Shown one piece after another: positions 18,255 through 27,497 of a stretch of 64,000 nucleotides of DNA. Source of the DNA: Marinomonas polaris DSM 16579 (lineage in GTDB: Bacteria > Pseudomonadota > Gammaproteobacteria > Pseudomonadales > Marinomonadaceae); contig NZ_FQVF01000003.1 in NCBI RefSeq assembly GCF_900129155.1, positions 249,872 through 313,871 of the forward strand. Reading direction: 5' to 3'. The translations under genes were made by a program, and so were the position numbers. The stretch's first letter is position 1, and each line of letters opens with the position of its first letter. Under the pieces are notes generated by a model. It did not search any database. It saw nothing but the letters and a program-made list of their open reading frames with translations, and was not told the origin of the DNA.

Positions 18255-19481
18255 TTATTGTTTTGCTTTATGAGAAAAATACGATAATGCCTGCGATAAC
18301 TCAGGATGAGTCACGGCATAATCATATATATTTTGATCTGAGATACAGGAATCCCAAGCTTGTCTAATGGCTTTTACTCCACCCTGAGCACCCAATGGGT
18401 GACCATGTATACCACCGCCGCCGAGATACATTAGTTCTGTAGATTTACCTGTTCGATTGTAGGTTTCTGGCACCTGACCACCCCACTGACCGGAGCAAAA
18501 AACAGGTAAAGTTGCAGATAAATGGCCAAGAGGTTGAGTCATTGCATAATAAGCCTCCATCACGGAATCATTACCTTGCCAATACTTCCCATCAATACCA
18601 TTAATTTGAAGATGATCTATGCCTAATAGACGCCAAACTTTTTGCCAAACATTGAAAGAAATCCCCCAATCGCTGCGCTCATTAAAAGCCAGCCCATTAG
18701 TATGAGCATGCAAAATAACATCACTAAACTTATTAATTGAATCTAAACCGCAAATACCTATTTGATTGACGTTTATAACAGCAGCATCACCGCCTTTGCT
18801 TTTCAAATACTCATGATTACGTTCAATTTCACCAATATCTGAATGACAAATGTTAAATGCATAAATGACTTTCTTACCGCTTTTTTGCTGCCAATTATCA
18901 ATAACAGGCATAATAGCGTCGATGCGATCTTTTACATGAGAGTATGGCGGACTTTGTAGTTTCTCATCGTCTTTGATGAAATCAATGTCAGCAGCCACAA
19001 GCTGTGCAACCAGATTTGCACTGTCTTCTGGCGTAATACCAATATTCGGTTTTAAGATCCCACCGATCACTGGCCCTTCTGACATTCCCAATTTACGATA
19101 AGTACCTTCAATACCAAATTTTGGACCTTGAAATTGAGCAACAAATTGATCGGTGAATTGAATGTCTTCTATTTTTAAACGTTCAATCACCTTAATAGAA
19201 GAGACCCCACCACAAGCAATAGTGAAAATAGCAGACAAGTCATATCCGCATAAATCAATAGGGTAAGAGATAACCACACGGCCACGATATTGCTTTAATG
19301 ATGAAACAAAATTTTCTTCTACAGAAATAATTTCGGCCGAAAAGCATCCCACATTACCGCTTGAGATATCTGGAATTTTCGTAAAAGTTCCAGTTGTTTG
19401 ATCATTACAAATTTTCTCAGCAACTTGAGCTAAACTGATGAAACTATGAATTAAGTACGTAACCTCAAATCTATCCATCAT
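18255..19481 (-). CDS. RuBisCO-like protein, probable 3-oxo-isoapionate-4-phosphate decarboxylase or transcarboxylase/hydrolase
   Basis: A 408-residue RuBisCO large-chain homologue (form IV/RLP). Active-site equivalents are kept: K144 in KPNIG, the carbamylation-lysine block FIKDDE (K170, D172, E173), H290, K299, S330 in CSGQWGG and GGGG at 354-357. In apiose catabolism, RLPs named OiaC decarboxylate 3-oxo-isoapionate 4-phosphate to L-erythrulose 1-phosphate, while OiaX gives 3-phosphoglycerate plus glycolate. The nearby EryH/EryI favour OiaC, but the sequence alone does not decide. There is no small-subunit or phosphoribulokinase gene, so Calvin-cycle RuBisCO is excluded. A second ATG lies one codon in. 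Confidence 0.8.
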   Translation of the reverse strand: MMDRFEVTYLIHSFISLAQVAEKICNDQTTGTFTKIPDISSGNVGCFSAEIISVEENFVSSLKQYRGRVVISYPIDLCGYDLSAIFTIACGGVSSIKVIERLKIEDIQFTDQFVAQFQGPKFGIEGTYRKLGMSEGPVIGGILKPNIGITPEDSANLVAQLVAADIDFIKDDEKLQSPPYSHVKDRIDAIMPVIDNWQQKSGKKVIYAFNICHSDIGEIERNHEYLKSKGGDAAVINVNQIGICGLDSINKFSDVILHAHTNGLAFNERSDWGISFNVWQKVWRLLGIDHLQINGIDGKYWQGNDSVMEAYYAMTQPLGHLSATLPVFCSGQWGGQVPETYNRTGKSTELMYLGGGGIHGHPLGAQGGVKAIRQAWDSCISDQNIYDYAVTHPELSQALSYFSHKAKQ

Positions 19482-20795
19482 TTACTCTCCACCTGAGCAT
19501 AATCGAACAAAGAAATCTTCAGATCCCATTTGCCCACCTTTAAGAGCCACCTCTACCCCATCTATATCACTGTCTTGAGCATGAGCACTGCATAGAGGAA
19601 CACCTGGGCAAAGTGGTGCAATAAACGTCAAAGCATCTAAGTTTAAACTTTGAATACAGTAACCTGAGGTATCACCACCTGCGACAGCAAGTCGCTCAAT
19701 AAGACCCGTCTTTGTAACGGCTAAAGCAATAGCACCAAGGAAACTACCAAGCATTTCATCAAAATGTAGATCTCCGTCTTGAGAAGTGGTCGTTGAACCG
19801 CTTTTCTGAGGACCCAAAGCGGAATACACCAAAGGCGATTTATTACTACTAAGTAAATCAATACAGGTTTGAACGATCTCATCTAAATATTGAGACCTGC
19901 TTTCAAGCATCAATAATCTGGCGATATCAAGTTCAACGGGAATGAAACCATGGCTCAACGCATAATCAATTTGACTACTTGTGATAGAAGAACAACTACC
20001 GGATAGCGCCAAAATCCTAGACTTAGGCGTGATATTGATATTCTCGACAAGTTTATTTTGGCTATAAACGGCATCTTCGAAACCAGATGAAGAAACAGAA
20101 AAGTGCAGACCCTCTTGGCAATGCTCATTAATCAGCGCCCCAACTTTAGCTTGAGAGGAATAATCAACAGAATCAAAGATAACCACTTTATTCTCAGCAA
20201 TAAATTGCTGTAATTTAGTCGCCGCAGAGTCGTCTGAGTACATACTCAAATTAACTGAGGCGCAATCAACCTCACCTAACTGATGCATATGCTTTACCAG
20301 ATTCGCTTCTGTCATTGGCGTTGCTGGATGGCAGCTCATCACAGGGTGTCGATCTATGCGATAAGTCTCCCCTTTTGAATCAGCAAACAACTCACCAAAG
20401 CACACGTAGCGTTTAATTTTTGGAGTGCCCACTACTATGGATGTCCAGCTAGGCGATAAAACGTCAATTCCGACCTGAGTTGCTACGGCTAAGTTACCTT
20501 TATGAAAGTTAGAATCGAAAGTTGAACAGACTTTATAATGTATATATTTAGGATCGAAAGAATTTAGAAAACGATATACTTTCGGTAATTCAGCTCTCAT
20601 CCACGCAGGATCTTTGCTTCGACTTATCCCTGCCACTCCGACACAGTCGTAATCAGAAAAGTTAACCGCATCATTTCCCTCTGGCACACGAAGCAATAGA
20701 ATCGTTTTCTTGCCACGTAAGCTTAGACTTTCAAGTACATCAGTGGAGCCGGTGAAATCGTCTCCGTAAAATGCCAATTCTACTGTTGAGTTCAA
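19482..20795 (-). CDS. oiaK: DUF1537 four-carbon acid sugar kinase (OiaK-like 3-oxo-isoapionate kinase)
   Basis: A DUF1537-type kinase of about 437 residues. The N-terminal domain opens with FYGDDFTGSTDVLESL, and the C-terminal nucleotide-binding domain contains LAVAGGDTSGYC and VALKGGQMGSEDFF. OiaK phosphorylates 3-oxo-isoapionate, the step before the RLP, which begins at the base after this stop codon. I chose the TTG at 20795, which has AAGGA seven bases upstream. The ORF could extend to an ATG at 20867, but that codon lacks a ribosome site and adds 24 non-family residues. Other four-carbon acid sugar kinases are alternatives. Confidence 0.75.
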   Translation of the reverse strand: MNSTVELAFYGDDFTGSTDVLESLSLRGKKTILLLRVPEGNDAVNFSDYDCVGVAGISRSKDPAWMRAELPKVYRFLNSFDPKYIHYKVCSTFDSNFHKGNLAVATQVGIDVLSPSWTSIVVGTPKIKRYVCFGELFADSKGETYRIDRHPVMSCHPATPMTEANLVKHMHQLGEVDCASVNLSMYSDDSAATKLQQFIAENKVVIFDSVDYSSQAKVGALINEHCQEGLHFSVSSSGFEDAVYSQNKLVENINITPKSRILALSGSCSSITSSQIDYALSHGFIPVELDIARLLMLESRSQYLDEIVQTCIDLLSSNKSPLVYSALGPQKSGSTTTSQDGDLHFDEMLGSFLGAIALAVTKTGLIERLAVAGGDTSGYCIQSLNLDALTFIAPLCPGVPLCSAHAQDSDIDGVEVALKGGQMGSEDFFVRLCSGGE

Positions 20796-21088
20796 AACCA
20801 ATTCCTTATTCTTATTTTTTGACAATTCCACTAAGAGATGAAGAACAAACCTTAAGCACAATGTCATTGTTATGATTTAAAATACTCAAAAAATCATATC
20901 TATTCAATCATTATTTTGATTATTTACCTTCATACAAACAAAAACAAATCAAAAAAAATCTTTTTTACAATCATAAAATTCACATGAGATTTGCATAAAA
21001 AATATAGAAAAACCAACTATAGCAATGCAATAGGACTCTAAATACCATTAAAAATGGCAAGAAAGCTTAAATACGAACGTGGTTAAAG

Positions 21089-21108
21089 AAGAGAAGAGAA
21101 GAGAAGAG
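21089..21108. repeat. Short tandem repeat (AAGAG)x4
   Basis: Four perfect tandem copies of AAGAG, about 295 bases upstream of the kinase start and outside any gene. Short pentamer runs can change length by slippage. Confidence 0.85.
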
Positions 21109-21230
21109 ATAATGCTAGAAAGAATGTAAAAATGATTTCAAATCCTCAAAATATACCCATGTATTTTATGAGAAAAGGAAACACCTCTTACTACATAGAG
21201 TTGAAATGCAGCTCATCAAAAGACGATAGA

Positions 21231-21266
21231 ATGACATGGGGATCACTACACAACGCCCCATGTCAT
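21231..21266 (-). terminator. Hairpin downstream of the E2 gene
   Basis: An 11-bp perfect stem, ATGACATGGGG / CCCCATGTCAT with a 14-base loop, seven bases past the E2 stop. On the minus strand it is followed by TCTATCGTCTTTT, a weak T-tract. It is probably the terminator of the E1-E2 operon. Confidence 0.6.
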
Positions 21267-21272
21267 AGGTCA

Positions 21273-22526
21273 TTATTTCCCCCAGTTTTCTATCACCTCG
21301 ACAAAATGACTCAGAAATAAGTTAGTCTGATATGCATCCAAGGCTCGATGATCGATACTAAGAGACACGTAGCATTTTGGTCGGATGACAATTATGTCTT
21401 CACCATTCGCTTCTTCCACCACGGCTCTTTTTTCAAGTTTCCCGATCCCCAAAATAGCCACCTGAGGCTGGTTGATAATAATCGGCGTAGCAAATAGGCT
21501 TCCGCTCACGCCATGATTTGAGATGGTAAATGTGCCATCTCTCATGTCTGCTGCAGCCAATTTACCTTGTCTGGCTTTGTCTGTTTGTTGCTGTAGGGCT
21601 GAGGCGATTTCAAACAAGTTCTTCTCTTGAACCTGTTTAACGACTGGGACAATCAGTCCATCATCACCTAACGCTGTGCCGACACCTATGTTAATGTCTT
21701 CAAATATTTCCAAGCAATCATCATGAAAACGCGAATTAACGACAGGAACTTTTTGCATTGCCTTAGCACTGGCGGCCAAGAAATAAGCGGTAAAAGTCAG
21801 CTTTACACCCGCTTCTTCAAAGCCCATTTTGCACATTTTTCTATGCTCTATGATTCGCCCCATATCCATTTCAAAGACGCTAGTCACATGCGGCGAAGTG
21901 TGCAGTAAGCTATCTACCATATGATTCGCAATTTTCTTGCGCATGGAAGTATGAGGAACCAGCTTACTTTTTAAACCATGCGATTTTTCTGCTGGGATAG
22001 AAGTATTTGAGTGACTTTTATCCTCATCAGCTCGGGTATCAATAAAGGCTAAAATATCATCTCGCGTAACACGTCCACCTTTACCTGAGCCATCAATAGA
22101 GGACAAGTTCAGGTTATGTTTTCTCAATAACTTTCTGACCGCAGGTCCAATTAAATGGCGTTTTGAGCCATCGTCAGCCACGTCGCATTTAGCAACCTCT
22201 ACAACTGACGCATTTTGCGAAGCGTCATTAGCAACAGGAGATAATGATTTATCTACAGAAGCTTTATCTACCTCTGATTGTTCACCACAATTTAAGTAGC
22301 CAAGGATGGTCTTTTCATCAACATTATCACCCGATGTCGCCAAGATTTTTCCAATGGAGCCATCATTTTCAGCACACACTTCCATCGATACCTTGTCGGT
22401 TTCCAGCTCTAATATGGGATCGCCTTTTCGAACTTGATCACCCTCTCCTACCAACCAAGTAGAAAATACCGCCGCGGTTCCTTCCAACGCGCCCACTGGA
22501 AGCGTAATAGTCATTGATTCGTTCAT
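21273..22526 (-). CDS. 2-oxoacid dehydrogenase E2 (dihydrolipoyl acyltransferase)
   Basis: A 417-residue E2. The N-terminal lipoyl domain has the lipoylated lysine in ELETDKVSMEV (about 40-50). A linker is followed by the peripheral-subunit-binding domain (GPAVRKLLRKHNL...GKGGRVTRDDIL). The catalytic acyltransferase domain ends with SIDHRALDAYQ. The usual DHRxxDG motif has Ala in place of Gly, while the catalytic histidine and aspartate are present. The ATG at 22526 behind GAGGAAA is chosen; an ATG at 22547 would overlap E1. It works with the fused E1 upstream. No E3 is nearby, so a shared lipoamide dehydrogenase is needed. Confidence 0.87.
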   Translation of the reverse strand: MNESMTITLPVGALEGTAAVFSTWLVGEGDQVRKGDPILELETDKVSMEVCAENDGSIGKILATSGDNVDEKTILGYLNCGEQSEVDKASVDKSLSPVANDASQNASVVEVAKCDVADDGSKRHLIGPAVRKLLRKHNLNLSSIDGSGKGGRVTRDDILAFIDTRADEDKSHSNTSIPAEKSHGLKSKLVPHTSMRKKIANHMVDSLLHTSPHVTSVFEMDMGRIIEHRKMCKMGFEEAGVKLTFTAYFLAASAKAMQKVPVVNSRFHDDCLEIFEDINIGVGTALGDDGLIVPVVKQVQEKNLFEIASALQQQTDKARQGKLAAADMRDGTFTISNHGVSGSLFATPIIINQPQVAILGIGKLEKRAVVEEANGEDIIVIRPKCYVSLSIDHRALDAYQTNLFLSHFVEVIENWGK

Positions 22527-22536
22527 CGTTTCCTCC

Positions 22537-24642
22537 TCACACTTCAATCAGTTTTTTCATGGCGAGAGCGATCTTTTGCTCACTCGGCACGGCTTTTTCT
22601 AACAAGAGAAAATTGTGAGGATTAGGGATATCAGGCATGGTCAATCGTTGAATCGGCGCATCAAGACTAAAGAACAATTCATCGGCTAACGTCGCCGCAA
22701 TTTCAGCGCCAAAACCAGCGGTTTTATTATCTTCATGAACAATCAAACAACGTCCAGTTTTCTCGACAGAGGCAAGTATCGCCTCTTTATCCCATGGCTG
22801 AATGGTTCGAAGGTCAATAACTTCAATGCTCATATCAAGACTCGTTGCTGCATTTTGACAGCGTTCTACCATCGCGCCCCAACAAACTACCGTTAATGCG
22901 GTGCCTGATAGAATCGTCTTTGCTTTCCCAAATGGGATGACATAGTCATCACCAGGATATGGACGACGCGACCAGCTATTGTCTAATAAAGATCGATGCT
23001 CAAAGAAAATAGTTGGATTATTGTCTCTTAGGGCAAAACGCAGCAAACCAACAGCGTCTTCAGCGTTTGAAGGCATAGCCAATTGCCAGCCGACTTTATG
23101 CGCCCACTCCACTTCGTCACTCATGGAATGCCATGGATCACCTCGACGGGCAAACCCGCCCGGAATTCTTACAACCATGGGCGCAGCAAATTGGTTATTA
23201 GTGCGCCAGCGCATAATGCCGGTATCAGAAAGTTGTTCAGCTGCAGGCTCAGCATATTTGCGGAACTGTATTTCTGGCACTGGCATCAAGCCACTCAACG
23301 CCATTCCTACAGAGCGACCAATAATCCCTTCTTCAGATAAACTGGTATCAAACACTCGATTACCGCCAAACTTTTCATTCAGACCAAGCGTTGCTCCGTG
23401 AACACCGCCTTTCGGTCCAACATCTTCGCCGAATACAACCACTTTAGGGTTCGTTTCTAGTTCGTAATCAAGTGTCTTGCGGATCGCCGTTAGCATGTTA
23501 AGACGAGAACCTTCAGGCTTAGTCTGATCGCTTTGAGCTGGAAATACATGACCACTTGCCGCTAATCCACCCCGAAGCTGAACCTGATCTTTTTCGGCAT
23601 AAACAAAGCGTGTAAGATTTTCAGGATCAGGTTGCTGACGCTCCTTCGCTTTATCAACCGCATTACGGATATTACGATAACTTTCGTCTTCCAAATCTTG
23701 CCATTCATCTGCGGTCATTAAGCCATTATTTAATAGATAGCTTTTTAGCTTAGGAAGCGGATCTCTGGATTGCTCATCGGCAATAAAGTCAGCATCTTTG
23801 TAAGTTTGAGTGTCTTGGAATGTGTGACCACATAAACGCGGGACTTTTAGTCGAAGTAAACAAGTGCCTTGCCCAGATCGGACATAGTCGACAGCTTCTT
23901 TTATAAGTGCTGGAGTCAATTCTGGGTCGGTTCCGTCGCCATCAATAATCTTCAGATTTTTATAGGCTTTAAGATTCGCCACCTGATCACCGCCAGGCGT
24001 TTGTACTTCCTGAGGTACTGAAATGCCATAACCATTATCTTCAATGTAAAATAAATGCGGTAAGTTGTTGGTCGTTGATATGTTTAATGCCGCCCAAAAA
24101 CCACTTGTCGACATGGAGGAATCGCCACCCATTGAAACAGCAATAGCACCCGTATAGCTTGAGTCCTTCAACTGATTTTTGTGATAAATAATGGATTGCG
24201 CCCAACCAGATATAGGCGAATATTGTGCGCCAACACCGCCACACATAGGGAATAACATAGCGCCTTTTCTATCGGTATTAGGATAGTTACACACTACGCC
24301 GATGTCTCTACCATCACTGTAGCCGCCCGCTTTCGCCATAGGCGATGCAACCACTTCATCCAAATCGATCCCAAGACTCATGACAAAAGGTCTAGAACGA
24401 TAATAGCCACTTGCAGCATCGTGAGGATGTGTCAGCAAAGAACCTAAAATAATCTGAGCAAAATCATGTCCACGAGCAGAAAACTGGTTAAACACTAACT
24501 TTTCTGGCACTAACTCTTTTTCTTCTATCTGATCCAGAGCACGAGATAAAAGCATTAATTGACTAACTTGAAGCCAATTAAATTCAGGCTTTTGACGTAT
24601 GAAATTTGTGACGTGATTACTTTTTTCTAGCAATTGATTCAT
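22537..24642 (-). CDS. Fused E1 alpha/beta thiamine-diphosphate 2-oxoacid dehydrogenase
   Basis: A 701-residue fusion of the E1 alpha part (about 1-340, with GGDSSMSTSGFWAALN and IEDNGYGISVP) and the E1 beta part (about 375-701, with VFGEDVGPKGGVHGATLG and FRKYAEPAAEQL). It decarboxylates a 2-oxoacid with ThDP and passes the acyl group to E2. Single-chain alpha-beta E1 enzymes are usually of the branched-chain/acetoin type, not the AceE type. A divergent Lrp-type regulator suggests an amino-acid-derived 2-oxoacid, but the substrate cannot be read from the sequence. Confidence 0.85.
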   Translation of the reverse strand: MNQLLEKSNHVTNFIRQKPEFNWLQVSQLMLLSRALDQIEEKELVPEKLVFNQFSARGHDFAQIILGSLLTHPHDAASGYYRSRPFVMSLGIDLDEVVASPMAKAGGYSDGRDIGVVCNYPNTDRKGAMLFPMCGGVGAQYSPISGWAQSIIYHKNQLKDSSYTGAIAVSMGGDSSMSTSGFWAALNISTTNNLPHLFYIEDNGYGISVPQEVQTPGGDQVANLKAYKNLKIIDGDGTDPELTPALIKEAVDYVRSGQGTCLLRLKVPRLCGHTFQDTQTYKDADFIADEQSRDPLPKLKSYLLNNGLMTADEWQDLEDESYRNIRNAVDKAKERQQPDPENLTRFVYAEKDQVQLRGGLAASGHVFPAQSDQTKPEGSRLNMLTAIRKTLDYELETNPKVVVFGEDVGPKGGVHGATLGLNEKFGGNRVFDTSLSEEGIIGRSVGMALSGLMPVPEIQFRKYAEPAAEQLSDTGIMRWRTNNQFAAPMVVRIPGGFARRGDPWHSMSDEVEWAHKVGWQLAMPSNAEDAVGLLRFALRDNNPTIFFEHRSLLDNSWSRRPYPGDDYVIPFGKAKTILSGTALTVVCWGAMVERCQNAATSLDMSIEVIDLRTIQPWDKEAILASVEKTGRCLIVHEDNKTAGFGAEIAATLADELFFSLDAPIQRLTMPDIPNPHNFLLLEKAVPSEQKIALAMKKLIEV

Positions 24643-24801
24643 AGAGGTACACCATCTTCAGCTGCTTTTCAGCTTTATTGTTATAAGTATGATGTAGTTA
24701 ATCTTATCTATGATTCAGCGAAATTATCTTTCTTAATTGCCGAGTCTTTGACAGACTGAGCAACAAAGTTTCTTCAAATAACAAAAAATGGAAACACTTT
24801 C

Positions 24802-25284
24802 ATGCTCGACAAATTTGACATCAGTATTCTTGCCGCCTTACAAAAAGACGGTCGTTTAAGTAATAGAGATTTAGCAGATAAGATTGGCCTTTCAACCGCA
24901 CCTTGCTGGCGACGCTTAAAACGCCTAGAAGAAGAAGGCTATATCAATTGCTATACAGCAGAGTTGAATCCGAAGAAGGTGAACTTAAATGTGATCGCCT
25001 TCGCGCAAGTCTCAATGGATAACCATCACCCAGAAACACTGGAACCTTTCCTTTCCATCGTACGCAACTGCCCTGAAATACAGGAATGTCATTCTGTCAG
25101 TGGTGATTGTGACTACCTACTAAAGATCATCACCAGAGACCTAGATAGTTATGATGAGCTTTTGAGCAAACAACTTTTGCAAGCAAAAGGCGTTCGCTCG
25201 GTAAACACCATGTTTTCAATGAGACAGCCAAAAATAACAAGGGAATTCCCGTTAAGTGAATTCCCTCTAAGTGACTACTCGTAA
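24802..25284 (+). CDS. Lrp/AsnC-family regulator
   Basis: A 160-residue Lrp/AsnC protein. The N-terminal HTH begins LDKFDISILAALQKDGRLSNRDLADKIGLSTAPCWRRLKRLE and the C-terminal RAM effector domain follows, with CHSVSGDCDYLLKI near 100. It is divergent from the E1-E2 operon with 159 bases between the starts, so it probably controls those genes in response to an amino acid. GGAAA precedes the ATG. Its C-terminus (EFPLSEFPLSDYS) contains a short duplication. Confidence 0.86.
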   Translation: MLDKFDISILAALQKDGRLSNRDLADKIGLSTAPCWRRLKRLEEEGYINCYTAELNPKKVNLNVIAFAQVSMDNHHPETLEPFLSIVRNCPEIQECHSVSGDCDYLLKIITRDLDSYDELLSKQLLQAKGVRSVNTMFSMRQPKITREFPLSEFPLSDYS

Positions 25285-25334
25285 TATAAAAAAACGGCGC
25301 AAAGAGAAACATTTATTAACCTCTCTTTGCGCCG
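25284..25334 (-). terminator. Terminator of opgH
   Basis: A perfect 13-bp stem, CGGCGCAAAGAGA / TCTCTTTGCGCCG with a 14-base loop (25295-25334). On the minus strand it is followed by seven Ts. It sits between the convergent lrp-type gene and opgH. The T-tract serves opgH, though the stem may also stop plus-strand transcripts. Confidence 0.9.
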
Positions 25335-25344
25335 CAGTCTAGTC

Positions 25345-27495
25345 TTAAGCCAACACAAACTCTTCTATCTGTTTGCTCATACGCTTATCTTCTGGCAAGT
25401 ATTTCTCCATTGCTACCATAAGTTCACGGTGTTGCAAAATAGCGAGACACTCTTTTTCACTGAGATGATCTAACAGGCTTTGAATATTGTTACTGTTAAG
25501 GATTTGCCATTCGGCACAAATCCACGCGCGACAAAATTCTTTGTTTGGTTCATCTATTGGCATTTGAGCAAGGTGCCAATAAAAAAGTGTCGCATCAGAT
25601 GACAAACGTTTTAAAGAAGACAAAGCGCCATCAAAATCTAGCTCGCTTTGCGCTTCATCATAGTGACTTTGCATGTTAATAATTGGGTGCGGACGCTTTT
25701 CTTCTGGTGCGCGCATAAGACCCAAGTAATGAATCACATTGCCACGTTTTGCACCGCCACTGATCCAAGATAATGGAATAGACAAAATCAAACCAAAGCT
25801 AATTGGCAAAGACCAATAGAACAACTCGATACTTAAAAATAGCGCCCCACTCGCCAATCCTAAGCCCAATAAAGTATGACTACAGTGCGCACGAGCAGCG
25901 ACTTTCCATGAAGTTGCGCCGTCATCACGAGACTGAGGTTTCCAGCCACTGTCGCGACCTTTAAAAACATCGTAAACCACTTGAAATTGAGACAACATCA
26001 AAATAGGTGCATACAACGCTGACAGCACGGTCTCTACCAAGGTACTTAAGGTCAGTAATATCGGTCCACCAAATTGCATGCATCGGCGAAAGTTCAACAT
26101 CGCTGACAACCAGCCATACACTTTAGGGGCTAGCACCAAGGCCATGGACAAGACGAACAAAGAACGCGCTTTTTCGAAATCAAACACCGGCCATGTTGGA
26201 AATAACGATGGATTAGCAAAATACTCAGGACGGACAAAATACGCCTGAACCGCCAAGGCAAAACCCACCACGATCAACATCAACCAGAAAACAGCACTCA
26301 GGTATGACATGATGCCAGACATCAAATGTAAGCGAGTCGCAAAGTGAAAACCTCTAGCAAACACAAAGGCTTTGTGCTGCAAGTTGCCCTGACACCAACG
26401 GCGATCACGCACAATCACATCCACCAGCGACGGTGGTGCTTCTTCGTAAGACGCTTTCAAATCCGTATCGAAACGCACGCCCCAACCAGCACGACGCAAT
26501 AACGCGGCCTCCATGAAATCATGGCTCATCACATGACCACCGAAAGGCGCTTTACCTTCTAATACTGGCAAGCCACAAGCATCGGCAAATGCTTTGGTAC
26601 GAATAATGGCGTTATGTCCCCAAAAGTTAGAAGAATAACCATGCCACGCCGCCAAACCAGAAGCATAAATAGGGCCAAAACAATGGTTGGCAAACTGTTG
26701 AATACGGCTATATAAAGTGTTCGCACGAATGATGGTTGGTAAAGTTTGAATCAAGCCCAAACCTGGTTCGGCTGCCATACGACGAGTCAGAGAAATAAGG
26801 CAATCCGCCCCCATCAAACTGTCGGCATCCAACACAATCATGCATTCATAATCGCCGCCGTAACCTGTCACCCACTCAGCAATGTTGCCAGCTTTACGCT
26901 CGGCATTGTTGTAACGACGACGGTAATAAATTGGGCAAGCCGTAGCATCATCATTTAGCAAAGGACGAAACGCTTGTTCCTCGGCAATCCAGGCATCCGC
27001 TCTGTTAGTATCACTAAGAATGAAGAACGCAAATTTGCCCGGAGCCTGTTTCATCAGGTCTTCATGCATGGCTTGGATATTGGCACGAATACGTAGAGGA
27101 TCTTCGTTATAAACAGGTAATAAAATGGCCGTAACGCCTTCTACGTCTTGTTCTTTACGAGTGTGGGAAAAAGGCCACAGCTGGAAAATCAAGCCAAGCG
27201 TTGCTTGTGAGAACGCAAAAGAAATCCACGTAAAGTTAATACAAAATAAAACCAAGAACACCCACTGCAAACCAGCAATAGCATTAGTATTCAGCACACT
27301 GTACATTTCAGTGGCACCATACCAAGACAATCCAGCAGTGCTTAATAAAACAAACAAGCGCGAAAGAAATGTCGTAACGGCAAAACCTTGCAATCTTTTC
27401 TTACGAGCTTGGGGAGCTTCATCAACGGTATGACGCGGCATATCCAAAGGCGAAGCTTGCGGCAATGCTAATTTTGTTGCGCTATCCTTTAACAT
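25345..27495 (-). CDS. opgH: Glucans biosynthesis glucosyltransferase OpgH
   Basis: A 716-residue inner-membrane family-2 glycosyltransferase that makes the beta-1,2-glucan backbone of osmoregulated periplasmic glucans. Membrane helices flank a cytosolic GT2 domain with LPVYNED, VLDADSLMGADCL and the R-x-R-W type motif DRRWCQGN near 365. It is shorter than the 847-residue E. coli protein, mostly at the termini. I chose the ATG at 27495 (AAGGA upstream, two bases after the opgG stop); an in-frame start at 27525 would overlap opgG. Confidence 0.92.
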   Translation of the reverse strand: MLKDSATKLALPQASPLDMPRHTVDEAPQARKKRLQGFAVTTFLSRLFVLLSTAGLSWYGATEMYSVLNTNAIAGLQWVFLVLFCINFTWISFAFSQATLGLIFQLWPFSHTRKEQDVEGVTAILLPVYNEDPLRIRANIQAMHEDLMKQAPGKFAFFILSDTNRADAWIAEEQAFRPLLNDDATACPIYYRRRYNNAERKAGNIAEWVTGYGGDYECMIVLDADSLMGADCLISLTRRMAAEPGLGLIQTLPTIIRANTLYSRIQQFANHCFGPIYASGLAAWHGYSSNFWGHNAIIRTKAFADACGLPVLEGKAPFGGHVMSHDFMEAALLRRAGWGVRFDTDLKASYEEAPPSLVDVIVRDRRWCQGNLQHKAFVFARGFHFATRLHLMSGIMSYLSAVFWLMLIVVGFALAVQAYFVRPEYFANPSLFPTWPVFDFEKARSLFVLSMALVLAPKVYGWLSAMLNFRRCMQFGGPILLTLSTLVETVLSALYAPILMLSQFQVVYDVFKGRDSGWKPQSRDDGATSWKVAARAHCSHTLLGLGLASGALFLSIELFYWSLPISFGLILSIPLSWISGGAKRGNVIHYLGLMRAPEEKRPHPIINMQSHYDEAQSELDFDGALSSLKRLSSDATLFYWHLAQMPIDEPNKEFCRAWICAEWQILNSNNIQSLLDHLSEKECLAILQHRELMVAMEKYLPEDKRMSKQIEEFVLA

Positions 27496-27497
27496 GA

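Larger units (their letters stand above)
20796..21272. other. Intergenic, apionate-type operon promoter region with a pentanucleotide repeat
   Basis: A 477-base AT-rich region between the kinase start and the E2 stop, both minus strand. It must hold the promoter of the kinase-RLP-ApnO-TRAP operon. It also carries four AAGAG units (21089-21108) and the E2 hairpin (21231-21266). TTTTTTTGA/AATCAAAA words near 20880-20970 may be promoter elements. No ORF is supported. Confidence 0.6.

Noticed and set aside
18255..19481. Carbon-fixing RuBisCO
   Set aside because: RuBisCO-like sequence and sugar-acid gene neighbours, with no small subunit or phosphoribulokinase.
23490..23501. Motif A-like sequence TTAGCATGTTAA inside the E1 gene
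   Set aside because: Intragenic, one mismatch and no extended flanks; taken as background, and as a warning about one-mismatch sites.
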